Virus record (IMG/VR): IMGVR_UViG_3300031787_000060
Location: 1 to 64,000 of that record
DNA from: a virus
Direction: 5' to 3' (one strand)
DNA length: 64,000 nt
The translations under genes and the position numbers were made by a program. The notes under the pieces are model-generated. The model was not told the origin of the DNA and searched no databases. It saw nothing but the letters and a program-made list of their open reading frames with translations. Below are positions 8,815 to 18,100 of this stretch, piece by piece (within the stretch, counting starts at the first letter, position 1; each line of letters begins with the position of its first letter).

Positions 8815-9945
8815 TTAAATAACATACATATTTCTTGGGAACGCTCTAAACTTCATTTGTTTGTTTAGATTTTCAGCAATTAATGCTTCTCGTTCCATTA
8901 TTTTTTCAGGACGTAATCTTGTCAATCTACCGTCGGCACCAATTAATTCTTCAATAAGTTTTGTTTTTTCATCTTTACCCTCAGTTGCCAATGAAGCGTA
9001 ATCCATTGTTAATTCAGAATCAGGTGTTTTTAAGTTTCCTGAGTATTTTCCTCTTACTTTGGCTAATGTTTCTTTACATCCTGCTACAAAATATCTTCTA
9101 ACCCATTGTTGTGCCGGTTCATTTAAATCCGCCCATGCAATTGAGTTCATAGGTACATCTGAAGGTAGTTTAATAATATCAGGATTTGCGGCCAAACAAG
9201 CGTCTCTATCCTCAGGGCCAACATCATAATACCAATACCAAACTTGTGAATTTCTTAATGATGAGTTACCGAAGTCAAATTTACCACCAGGTGTTTGCAT
9301 CAAATGAATTGCCTTTTTACCATTAGGTAAACCTGTTATTCTATAAGTTAAATCACCTGCAATAATTCTTCTTTGAATATTAATTTCTTGTAATCTTAAC
9401 AACATATCAAACGCTGGCATCATAAAGTATGAACCAGTATAACCCATTTGAGAATAACCTGCTGGCCCTGCCATACCATATCCACCTAACGCACCAAAAC
9501 TCCATGGGTCAAATAATACATTATTAAGAGCGGTTGGTGTAAACCATAATAATTCATTAATTTCACGACCTGCTGGAATTTCATAAATTTGTTGATTTGG
9601 AACTAATGTGATATAATCTTTTTTAAGAACCCAATCCCCAAGAGGTGATGATTGTAACCCAACTATTTTGGAATAAGCCTGAGCATATCTATTTTCAAAA
9701 TCCAAACTTTTTGTTACAAAAGCTCTTGATAAAGATTGTGTGTCTAAATTTAGATTATTTAATGATGTCCATTGTGATTCAATTAACCAATCTTGTACAT
9801 ACTGAGCATAATCTCCGATAGAAAATTCTAAGATTGAGTCCATTTGTTCATCTTCTAATTCAATTGAACGAATTGGTGCACCTAATACGTGTCTAACTTT
9901 TGTGTATAGTTGACTTCTGTAAGGTTCTGCGATTATTGTATTCAT
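8815..9945 (-). CDS. 13: Neck protein, T4 gp13-like
   Basis: A 376-residue protein. The N-terminus (about 8-55) has the pattern Y-x-x-V-R-x-x-L-G-A-P followed by I-x-x-E-L-x-x-E-Q-x-D..-L-x-F-x-x-x-D-Y, which matches the helical start of gp13-type head-tail joining proteins (R-R-L-G-A-P...). The middle (about 140-185) is Gly/Met/aromatic-rich and longer than in T4 gp13 (309 residues). A central segment has QVWYWYYDVGPEDRDACL, and a helical C-terminus follows with basic residues. The neck seals the packaged head and receives the tail. It has its own late promoter and lies close to gp14- and gp15-like genes on the other strand. The gp13 assignment rests mainly on the N-terminus and context. Confidence 0.65.
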   Translation of the reverse strand: MNTIIAEPYRSQLYTKVRHVLGAPIRSIELEDEQMDSILEFSIGDYAQYVQDWLIESQWTSLNNLNLDTQSLSRAFVTKSLDFENRYAQAYSKIVGLQSSPLGDWVLKKDYITLVPNQQIYEIPAGREINELLWFTPTALNNVLFDPWSFGALGGYGMAGPAGYSQMGYTGSYFMMPAFDMLLRLQEINIQRRIIAGDLTYRITGLPNGKKAIHLMQTPGGKFDFGNSSLRNSQVWYWYYDVGPEDRDACLAANPDIIKLPSDVPMNSIAWADLNEPAQQWVRRYFVAGCKETLAKVRGKYSGNLKTPDSELTMDYASLATEGKDEKTKLIEELIGADGRLTRLRPEKIMEREALIAENLNKQMKFRAFPRNMYVI

Positions 9946-9961
9946 GAAATGATATTTTTAT

Positions 9962-9968
9962 ATAAATA
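9962..9968 (-). promoter_or_regulatory. Late-type promoter motif (TATTTAT)
   Basis: The minus strand reads GATATTTATATAAA, 16 bases before the neck-protein start at 9945. It abuts the stop codon of the upstream superoxide dismutase gene. Confidence 0.6.
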
Positions 9969-11474
9969 TCAATTCAGAGTATAAATTAAATCTTGTGTTG
10001 GAATTTTAAACATACTTGAACTAAAAGCAACAGTTTTGTTTTTAAAAATGTAAACTTCTTTATTAAGATTTGAGAAAATTAACAAGTCGGTATTGAATTT
10101 TTTAACAAACCCTTTGATTTTGATATGATAGAAACCTTCAATTACTTCCATACTTAAAATTGGTTTTACTTGAGCGTTTTGTATTTTGTTATCAAAATTT
10201 ACTGTTAAATCAGTTCCTGCAAAATCTTCTTTTGAACCTAAACTACCTACTACAGTAGCAGTTCCTTCACCAAATTCTTGATTGATTTTTTTTGCAACAT
10301 ACTCTTCAAGTTGACCACCTTTGTCATGTGTTCTTTTTAAAAGTTTCATAATTTTATCAAGAGTTTTAGACCCTTTAAAAATTCTTTCACCAAAAAAACC
10401 CAAATACTCACAAAATTTGTTTATTTCTTCTACTTGTTGTGAAGGTGTTACCCCAATAAAATTTAATGTGGGTTTATTTAATTTTGTAAGTACCACATTT
10501 AAATCATCAACTAAAATTTTAAACCCAATATAGTTTGTATTTAATTTATTAATTACTGAACGACCAGGAGCTTCTAAATCGTAAATACCTGAAGATGAAC
10601 CTTCAGAGTGTTGATTGTTTTCATACCATTTATCAGATAAAACTCTTTTCAGTGTATTGTCAATACATCTTCTATAAGTCCAAAGAACATTTTTGTTGTT
10701 ACTAAAAATATCTGAATAATCAGATACGTTTTCGTATAAAAGTTTTTTTGGTGAAATTGATTCGTTCAATTTTTTTTCAGTTTTTGATTTGTATAACTCG
10801 TTAACAAATTCCCAATTAATTACGTCCCAAAAATTTTCAATATATTCGTCTCTTTTGTTTTGGTATTTTAAATAATAAGCGTGTTCCCACAAATCTAAAC
10901 CTAACAACGGAAAACCACCCTTGTTTATTATGTTCATAAGTGGATTATCCTGATTTGAAGTCGACATAACTTTTAATCTACCAGTATCGGTTAATACTAA
11001 CCAACACCATCCTGAACCAAATCTTTTTCTTGAGATTTCTTCAAATTTAGTTTTGAAGTTACGATATGTTCCAAATTGTTTAACAATCTTTTCAAACACT
11101 TCACCACTTGGTTTTTGTGGGGTTGGTGATAACATCTTCCAAAACAATGCGTGATTAAATGCTCCACCTGCGTTGTTTCTTATTGTTGTATTATACTTTG
11201 AAATTTGTTTAACAATGTTTTCTAATTCAACATCCCCATAATCTTTTTTACGAAGAGCTGAATTTAATTTTTTAACATACCCTTTGTAATGTTTCTGATA
11301 ATGAAACTTCATTGTTTCAGGGTCAATAAATCTTCTTAATGATGCGTAACCGTAAGGTAATTTATCAATACCTATGGTTTTCATTTCGTTAATAAAGAAT
11401 TTGGTTTCAGGTTGAGTTTCCTCACCTAATATACGACTAACTAATGACTCTGATACTAAATTTAACGATTTCAT
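9969..11474 (-). CDS. Manganese-type superoxide dismutase fused to a nuclease-like C-terminal domain
   Basis: A 501-residue, three-part protein. Residues 1-30 are a short helix with an I-L-G-E site, like a capsid-targeting peptide. Residues about 36-228 are a complete Fe/Mn superoxide dismutase: metal ligands H58, H108 (FNHALFW), D194 and H198 (LDLWEHAYYLKYQN), second-shell H62 and Y66, and the FGSGWCWLV strand. Gly104 and Gln175 (STSNQDNPLM) match the manganese enzyme rather than the iron enzyme. Known family activity is conversion of superoxide to peroxide and oxygen. Residues about 230-501 are not part of any superoxide dismutase; the last 115 contain E390/E391, a G-T-D at 420-422 and Q-V-K at 435-437, a spacing like PD-(D/E)xK nucleases. 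A late promoter lies 5 bases upstream of the ATG, pointing to a virion or late role. Confidence 0.9.
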   Translation of the reverse strand: MKSLNLVSESLVSRILGEETQPETKFFINEMKTIGIDKLPYGYASLRRFIDPETMKFHYQKHYKGYVKKLNSALRKKDYGDVELENIVKQISKYNTTIRNNAGGAFNHALFWKMLSPTPQKPSGEVFEKIVKQFGTYRNFKTKFEEISRKRFGSGWCWLVLTDTGRLKVMSTSNQDNPLMNIINKGGFPLLGLDLWEHAYYLKYQNKRDEYIENFWDVINWEFVNELYKSKTEKKLNESISPKKLLYENVSDYSDIFSNNKNVLWTYRRCIDNTLKRVLSDKWYENNQHSEGSSSGIYDLEAPGRSVINKLNTNYIGFKILVDDLNVVLTKLNKPTLNFIGVTPSQQVEEINKFCEYLGFFGERIFKGSKTLDKIMKLLKRTHDKGGQLEEYVAKKINQEFGEGTATVVGSLGSKEDFAGTDLTVNFDNKIQNAQVKPILSMEVIEGFYHIKIKGFVKKFNTDLLIFSNLNKEVYIFKNKTVAFSSSMFKIPTQDLIYTLN

Positions 11475-11479
11475 TAATT

Positions 11480-11486
11480 ATAAATA
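11480..11486 (-). promoter_or_regulatory. Late-type promoter motif (TATTTAT)
   Basis: The minus strand reads AAGTATTTATAATT, ending 5 bases before the superoxide dismutase ATG (11474). It lies right after the helicase stop codon, so the enzyme gene has its own late start. Confidence 0.6.
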
Positions 11487-11487
11487 C

Positions 11488-13248
11488 TTACTTACTATTG
11501 ATTTCGTTAAGTATTTGTTCAACAATATCTACAGAATTTTCATCAACATCACCCATAACCGTACCAATAATCTGTTTCTTCTTTATCAGAATGTCGTAGA
11601 TAACACCCTCAATTGTATTTTCAAATAGTGGGTAATATACTGAAACTGAATTTTTTTGTCCGTATCTGTATGCTCGGTCTTCAGCTTGGGAATGTTCTGC
11701 CGGTACAAATGATAGGTCATTCATAATAACAGCTTCACCCGCAGTAAGTGTTAATCCAACACCTGCGGCTTTCATATTACCACAAAAAACTTGTATTTTA
11801 TCACTCTCTTGGAACTTGTCAACCGCATCTTGTCTTGCAGGTTTTGATGTTGACCCATCTAAATAAACAGATTTTTTACCAAAATGTTCGTGTATCTTTT
11901 TAAGTGGTTCGGTAAAGTTACTAAAGATAATAACTTTTTTACCTTGTTCGATAATGTTCTCAGCAAGTTCAATTGTAATTGGTATTTTTTCTTCGGCAAT
12001 TACTTGTCTTACTTTCATCAGTTTTGTAAACTGAACAGATAATGACTTTGATTCGTCTTGTCTGTTGTTATACCAATCATAATACTCACCCATCAATCCT
12101 TCATATAACCTTGATTTCAAACGAAGGTAAACAGGAGTCATAATTTTTTCAGGTAAATCTAAAACATCAGTTTTTAATCTTCTTAAAATTTGACGAGAAG
12201 TCCTTTCTCTCAACTCTTCCAAGTTTGACGCTCCTGTAACATTCCAAATCTTTTTACCACCAACTCTAAACTGATATCCACCACAATATCTAATTGCGTA
12301 TGCTTGCCAGTTTTGACTTACAGGACTATCAATAAGTTTTAAGATATTGTAATAATTCATTGGACGAGAAGTCATTGGTGTTCCCGTTAGTAACCATAAT
12401 TTTTTAATATTCTTGGTTACATCCATTATAATCTTTGTTCTTTGAGCTTGAGCGTTTGAAACATAATGTGCTTCATCTATAACAACTAAATCAAACTTTG
12501 AATTAAGAATTATTGAGTTTAACTTATCTTTTGGGTCATGGAAGTTTTTAAGAATGTCGTAGTTAACAATAACGTAGTCCGCTTGTTCAAACTTCTTACC
12601 CTCACAGATATAAACTGATTTGTCAGTATAGTTTTTGATTTCTCTTTCCCAATTTATTTTGAGAGACGCTGGACAAATAATTAACACTCTATTAGCTCCA
12701 CTTTCTAACGAAGCAATAACAGTACTTGTTGTTTTACCAAGTCCCATGTCATCTGCTAAAATAAACTTGTCGTTTTTTAATAACTTTTCAATTGCTTCTT
12801 TTTGGTGAGTAAGTGGTGGACGGTTTTCGTATTTTGAGTAATCAACGTCAACCAAGTTTTCGGTGTATTGTTTGATAACCGCCGCTTTTGGTATCCAAAA
12901 ATCATGAATAGTTTCACCACTAAAAATCTTACCCCAAATATGATATGATTTATCTTTTTCAATTAAAATCTTTTCAACGTAAATTTTATCAGGTTCCTTA
13001 ATGAATGGATTATCGGCAACAAGTTTTTGTGAAAAGTATGAGTCAATCTCAACCCATTTCTTAGCGACTTTTGGAACTACTGAATTATAGTCAATAACAT
13101 AATCACATTGAGCTCTTGTTGGGACATACTTTTTATTTGACTCAATTTGTTTCTTTAATTTAAGGATATAGTTATTTGAGCCTTGATAATTTTCAAGAAT
13201 GGATATTGCTTGTTGCTCAACACTTAAATGTCCCGTAGAAGTCGTCAA
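11488..13248 (-). CDS. SNF2-family DNA helicase/translocase
   Basis: A 586-residue superfamily 2 ATPase. Motif I is DDMGLGKTTST (K172), motif II is DEAH (258-261), motif III is LLTGTPMTSRP (about 287-297), and the second RecA-like lobe ends with a motif VI region EDRAYRYGQKNSV, the hallmark of SNF2/SMARCAL1-like enzymes. About 140 residues precede the ATPase core and do not match a domain I know. In T4-like phages such helicases act in recombination-dependent replication or fork remodelling, as UvsW does, though UvsW is a different subgroup. The only good start is TTG at 13248. No TATTTAT motif faces this way, unlike its neighbours, so it is probably expressed earlier. Confidence 0.93.
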   Translation of the reverse strand: MTTSTGHLSVEQQAISILENYQGSNNYILKLKKQIESNKKYVPTRAQCDYVIDYNSVVPKVAKKWVEIDSYFSQKLVADNPFIKEPDKIYVEKILIEKDKSYHIWGKIFSGETIHDFWIPKAAVIKQYTENLVDVDYSKYENRPPLTHQKEAIEKLLKNDKFILADDMGLGKTTSTVIASLESGANRVLIICPASLKINWEREIKNYTDKSVYICEGKKFEQADYVIVNYDILKNFHDPKDKLNSIILNSKFDLVVIDEAHYVSNAQAQRTKIIMDVTKNIKKLWLLTGTPMTSRPMNYYNILKLIDSPVSQNWQAYAIRYCGGYQFRVGGKKIWNVTGASNLEELRERTSRQILRRLKTDVLDLPEKIMTPVYLRLKSRLYEGLMGEYYDWYNNRQDESKSLSVQFTKLMKVRQVIAEEKIPITIELAENIIEQGKKVIIFSNFTEPLKKIHEHFGKKSVYLDGSTSKPARQDAVDKFQESDKIQVFCGNMKAAGVGLTLTAGEAVIMNDLSFVPAEHSQAEDRAYRYGQKNSVSVYYPLFENTIEGVIYDILIKKKQIIGTVMGDVDENSVDIVEQILNEINSK

Positions 13249-13294
13249 AATATTTTAATTAACTATACAACTATAATAATAATCAAAAAAGAAA

Positions 13295-13301
13295 TATTTA
13301 T
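13295..13301 (+). promoter_or_regulatory. Late-type promoter motif (TATTTAT)
   Basis: AAATATTTATCAATATG: the motif ends only 4 bases before the gp14-like ATG at 13306, so a T4-like start point would fall on the start codon. Confidence 0.6.
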
Positions 13302-13305
13302 CAAT

Positions 13306-13821
13306 ATGTCAAATAGAATAGTTCCAATAACAAGATTAGGTAAATTTTTCGGTGCAGAAGATTACAATTTGGATATCAACATGGGTAGAGAATGGTTAGA
13401 AGGTGATATGAACTTCACTCTTGTATTATATCGTGTTGACAAACAGAAGACAAATGTAGATGATGTATATGGTGAAGCGTCTGTTGACGGAATTAAATTT
13501 TTACCACCTGTTGAGTTTAAGGCTTTTTTACAAATTGTTGCCCCTGAAAATAAATTTCTTGGGACAAGTAAGATTAATCAGTTAGAGCCGGGAAACGCAA
13601 GAATATCAGTATATCAATCACACCTTGATGAATTAGGAGTTGATATAGAATATGGTGATTATATTGGTTATTACGAAACTGAAAGTAGAGTTAGATATTA
13701 TGTAGTTAATAATGACGGACGTGTTGTTTCAGATAACAAACATACTTATGCAGGATACAAACCGTTTTATAGAACAATAAACGCATCTCCTGTAATGGAA
13801 AACGAATTTAGAGGATTATAA
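13306..13821 (+). CDS. 14: Neck/tail-completion protein, T4 gp14-like
   Basis: A 171-residue protein. I chose the ATG at 13306 because it follows the late promoter; an upstream in-frame extension would run through the promoter. The C-terminal half has an E-Y-G-D-Y-I-G-Y-Y strand pair and then KPFYRTINASP, similar in layout to the K-E-G-D-L-I-Y-F-P...PFYQLG region of T4 gp14, which joins head and tail in the neck. It is shorter than T4 gp14 (256 residues). It is directly followed by the gp15-like gene with a shared TAATG stop/start, and by the sheath gene, the usual 13-14-15-18 order apart from gp13 being on the opposite strand. Confidence 0.55.
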   Translation: MSNRIVPITRLGKFFGAEDYNLDINMGREWLEGDMNFTLVLYRVDKQKTNVDDVYGEASVDGIKFLPPVEFKAFLQIVAPENKFLGTSKINQLEPGNARISVYQSHLDELGVDIEYGDYIGYYETESRVRYYVVNNDGRVVSDNKHTYAGYKPFYRTINASPVMENEFRGL

Positions 13822-14873
13822 TGGGATTACCTAAAATTAAAAAAACTTTACCCCTTACATACCCACCTATTGGTTATGAACGAAGATTAGAACTTCTTGA
13901 AGATATCAATAAGGATGGAACTTACTTGCCTAAATCTATTTTACATGAAGATTTAGATAGAGGGTTTTTAGATTTTGTTAAAAATGATTTAAAAACTGTT
14001 GTTAGTGGTAAAATAGTTAAAGTTGTAGATATTTTAATGACGACTCAAAACTGGGCTCAATTTACACAAACTTGGGATTTTAACAACATAGATAAAAACG
14101 TTGAACCACCAATTATAACAACTGTAAGAACTCCTGAAGTAAAATATGGTACATTACCGTCTTTAAAATATACGATACCTAATAGAAAACAATTTTATTA
14201 CGCTGCGGTACCGACTTGGGACGGACAAAGAAAAGGTATGGATATATACACAATTCCCCAGCCAGTTCCTGTAGATATAAAATATTCTGTTAAAATTATT
14301 TGTAATAGAATGAGAGAATTGAATAAATTCAATCAAATTGTTATTGAAAAATTTTCATCTCGTCAGGCTTATACTAAAATAAAAGGACATTATATTCCAA
14401 TAACTTTAGATGAAATTTCAGATGAATCTGTTATGGATGTTGAAAAAAGAAGATACTACATCCAATCTTACGCTTTTACTTTACAAGGGTTTTTAAGTGA
14501 TGAAGAAGAATACCAAGTTAAACCTGCAATTAGTAGAAGTTTGATTATGGTTGAGTTAGATAATAGAAAGAAAAAAGTTAAAAAAAAGGTACTACCCCCA
14601 AATCCTGACCAATACCAATTTAATGCAAATTATCCTGTAGGTACCACCGCATATACTCAAACTTTTAATTATACTGCAAACATAAAGGTTGAGGGTAGTG
14701 AAAATGTTAACTCTTATGCAATATACATTAATGGTTTATATTACGGTGATAGTTCAACACAGTTGTTAACAGGTTATATACAAATTAATGATAGTGATGA
14801 ATTATCAATTACTGTCGTTAAAACAAATGGAAGTTTAAGTAGTACTATAAAATTAGTTTCCACAATACTTTAA
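13821..14873 (+). CDS. 15: Tail terminator/sheath stabiliser, T4 gp15-like
   Basis: A 350-residue protein. Residues about 145-240 carry the arrangement P-V-D-I-x-Y-S-V-K-I-I...N-R-M-R-E-L-N-x-F-N-Q, then Y-I-P-I-T-L-D-E-I-S-D-E, then R-R-Y-Y-I-Q-S-Y-A-F-T-L-Q-G, which parallels T4 gp15 (272 residues), the hexamer that closes the tail tube and holds the sheath end. A Tyr/Asn/Ser-rich beta domain of about 85 residues at the C-terminus (about 265-350) is an addition not found in T4 gp15. It starts inside the stop of the previous gene (TAATG) and its stop overlaps the end of a small convergent gene. Confidence 0.6.
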   Translation: MGLPKIKKTLPLTYPPIGYERRLELLEDINKDGTYLPKSILHEDLDRGFLDFVKNDLKTVVSGKIVKVVDILMTTQNWAQFTQTWDFNNIDKNVEPPIITTVRTPEVKYGTLPSLKYTIPNRKQFYYAAVPTWDGQRKGMDIYTIPQPVPVDIKYSVKIICNRMRELNKFNQIVIEKFSSRQAYTKIKGHYIPITLDEISDESVMDVEKRRYYIQSYAFTLQGFLSDEEEYQVKPAISRSLIMVELDNRKKKVKKKVLPPNPDQYQFNANYPVGTTAYTQTFNYTANIKVEGSENVNSYAIYINGLYYGDSSTQLLTGYIQINDSDELSITVVKTNGSLSSTIKLVSTIL

Positions 14874-15019
14874 TTCTCCCCATAAATATCTTTTTTTTCA
14901 ACACACGTATCAATAATTAATTTTTCTAAAAACTTATGAATTTTGTAACCATGTTTGTTACAATAGTTTTTTAAGATTTCGTGACTCTCAGGTGATATTT
15001 TAATGTTCTTAATTTTCAA
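14870..15019 (-). CDS. Small ribbon-helix-helix-like protein
   Basis: A 49-residue open frame on the minus strand starting with TTG; no ATG is available in frame. The protein starts with a basic strand (L/M-K-I-K-N-I-K-I-S) followed by P-E-S-H-E-I-L-K-N-Y-C and a second helix H-K-F-L-E-K-L-I, a pattern of small phage DNA-binding ribbon-helix-helix proteins. A TATTTATA motif on the same strand lies 35 bases upstream. It overlaps the stop of the convergent gp15-like gene by 4 bases. It could be a chance frame, but the protein pattern and promoter argue for a real gene. Confidence 0.5.
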   Translation of the reverse strand: MKIKNIKISPESHEILKNYCNKHGYKIHKFLEKLIIDTCVEKKDIYGEN

Positions 15020-15054
15020 GGTAGAAAAAAGGTAGAATTTATTCCTACTGTTTT

Positions 15055-15061
15055 ATAAATA
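15055..15061 (-). promoter_or_regulatory. Late-type promoter motif (TATTTAT)
   Basis: The minus strand reads AACTATTTATAAAAC, 35 bases upstream of the TTG start at 15019. It diverges from the sheath promoter at 15098. Confidence 0.45.
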
Positions 15062-15097
15062 GTTACTTAACGTATTAGTTTTTGAATAAAAAGACAA

Positions 15098-15104
15098 TAT
15101 TTAT
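15098..15104 (+). promoter_or_regulatory. Late-type promoter motif for tail sheath
   Basis: CAATATTTATCAATAAA, 35 bases before the sheath ATG. The leader between them is A-rich and lacks a Shine-Dalgarno sequence. Confidence 0.6.
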
Positions 15105-15139
15105 CAATAAATAAATTTTCAAAAACATTTAAAATAAAA

Positions 15140-18100
15140 ATGGCAACATCAAACAAAGTTTTCGTCTCGCCAGGTGTATATACATCAGAAAGAGACTTAT
15201 CATTTGTTTCACAAAGTGTTGGGATTACCACGTTGGGTATAGCTGGAGAAACCTTAAAAGGCCCAGCTTTTGAACCAATCTTCATCACAAGTTATGGAGA
15301 GTTTGAAACCTATTTCGGCGGTACTACTCCTGAAAAATTTGTGAACACACAAATCCCAAAATATGAGGCAGCATATATTGCTAAGTCATATCTTCAACAA
15401 TCTAACCAATTGTTTGTAACAAGAATCTTAGGATTATCAGGTTATGACGCAGGGCCATCTTGGTCTATTACAACTGTGGCTAATGTAGATTGTAATACTG
15501 TTGCACTTACAGGTACTGCAACACCATTTACCGCAACATTTGTTGGTACAACGGCTTCAACATCAACAGTAACAATTACAGGTTTACCTGTTGGAATTAC
15601 AAATGCAACAACTCCTTATACAACATATAGTGGAGGTTCATCAACTATTTATGCTCAACTTCAGAGTCAAATTTTTGGTGTAATTGGTTCTAATTCAACT
15701 TCAGCATCTTCCATCTATTATTTTGGAGCGGTTTCGGGAGCTCAAGTTACGGCAAACATTGCTGCTGGATATTCAGCATCTACAAACGTATTTGGTGTTA
15801 ATGCAATAAGTGCTTCAAGTATTGATTATTGTTCTGAAGTTAATGATGTATGGTATTATGCTACATTTACACCTCCAACAACAGGTGAAAATTACAATGG
15901 TTATTCGTTCTTTAGTAGAATTAGTACAATAACTGGTACGTCAGGTTCTTATAGTGGTTCTATAACAGGTAATATCTATAACTTCTCAGGTTTAACTTAT
16001 TCAGGTTATAATGATTTAGTTGTGGCAACTTTACGTTCAAGAGGTATTACAAATTATTCATCGACACAAAACGGCCCTGATTACCAAGTAACAGGTACTT
16101 CAGACGTACAAATGATTTGTACAGGTTCTTATTCGGGAGTTACTAAAAATCCATTTAGTACATTCTTGATTTCAGGTTTAACTTATGAAAATTCAGCATT
16201 CCAATTTGAAACTTCGTTTAATGCGGGTAACGCTAACTATATTTCTAAAGTATTTGGTGTTGAGAACTTCGCTAAAGATAGAACTGAAGTTCCGTTGTTT
16301 GTTGAAGAGCGTTATCCGACATTATTAAATTACGGTTATAATAAAGGTTATATTCGTGGTTTGAATTGTAGTTTAATTTCTTTACCTGAAGCGAGAAATA
16401 ATGATACATCATCTATCGCTTATTATCTTGAGCAATACCAAACACCTGAATCTCCGTGGGTTGTTTCGGAATTACGTGGTAATTTAGTTTATAGATTGTT
16501 TAAAGTTTATACAATTGCTGATGGTAATGCTGCGAACACTGAAATTAAAGTGTCCGTTGCAAACATATCATTTAACAATGGTACATTTGACCTTATTGTT
16601 CGTGATTTCTTTGATACAGATGCGAATCCTGTTGTTTTAGAGAAGTTTACAAACTGTAGTATGGACCCGGCTGAAAATAGTTATGTGGCTAAAAAAGTTG
16701 GTTCATCTGATGGTGAATATGCAGTACAGTCGAAATATATTTTTGTAGAAGTAAATGAAGAGGCACCTGTAGATGCACTTCCTTGTGGATTTGAAGGTTT
16801 TGTAACAAGAACTTACACAGGTGCAAAATCACCATTCCAAATCTTCAAAACAAAATACGACTATCCTGGTGAAGTTATTTACAACCCACCATTTGGAACA
16901 ACTTCTAACGGTTCTAACACTACTGCTAGTTCAGGTGATAACATAAGAAGAACTTATTTAGGTATTTCTTCAGCGGTAGCGTTCTCATCAGACGCACCAG
17001 GTTATGACCCTGATTTCTTCCAATACAAAGGGATGCCAAATCCAAATTCGGCAACTTGTACACCACCTTCTCACGTATTTTGGCCAAATGTTACAAAAGG
17101 TTTCCACATGGATTCAGGAGCGACTTCTATTGTTATAGCAAATGTTTACCAAAACAGTGGTCAAACAGCATTTGAAGTTGGAGCTGGTTCATTTAGTTCA
17201 GAACCTACGTCACAAACAAGTCCATATTACTTCTTATATTCTCGTAAGTTTACATTCCTTGTTCAAGCAGGATTTGACGGATGGGATATATACAGAGAAT
17301 ATAGAACAAACGCTGACAGATTCCGTTTAGGAAACACAGGATATAAACAAGGAGCTCTATCTTGTGCACCGTACACAGATGCTACAGGATGGGGAGCATT
17401 TAAACAAATCACAGTTGGTGATAACACAGTTGATTACGCAAATACTGACTATTACGCATACTTGTTAGGTGTACAATCATTTGCAAATCCTGAAGTAACA
17501 AACATCAATGTTCTTGTAACACCTGGTGTTGACTATGTTAACAATAGTGATTTAGTTTCTGCAACAATCGATATTGTTGAAAACGACAGAGCGGATTCAA
17601 TCTACATCTGTACAACTCCTGACTTTAACTTATTACAACCATCAACTTCAATGGATAATTTAATTTACCCACAAGAAGCGGTTGATAATTTAGAAAATAC
17701 AGGAATTGACTCTAATTACACAGCAACTTACTATCCATGGGTTCTTACTCGTGACACGGTAAACAATACTCAAATCTATATTCCATCAACTGCTGAAGTT
17801 ACAAGAAACTTAGCGTTAACTGACAATATAGCGTTCCCATGGTTCGCAACTGCGGGTTACACAAGAGGTATTGTAAATGCTATCAGAGCAAGAAAGAGAT
17901 TAACTCAAGAAGATAGAGATACTCTTTATAAGGGAAGAATTAACCCAATTGCAACTTTCAACGACGTTGGAACTGTAATTTGGGGTAACAAAACTCTTCA
18001 AATTAGAGAGTCAGCTCTTGACAGAATTAACGTAAGAAGATTGTTATTACAAGCTCGTAAGTTGATTTCAGCGGTAGCGGTAAGATTGTTGTTTGAACAA

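Noticed and set aside
13249-13305. Promoter for the SNF2 helicase on the minus strand
   Set aside because: TTTG and TATAGTTG are present but separated by only about 10 bases, so they do not make a promoter of the expected spacing.
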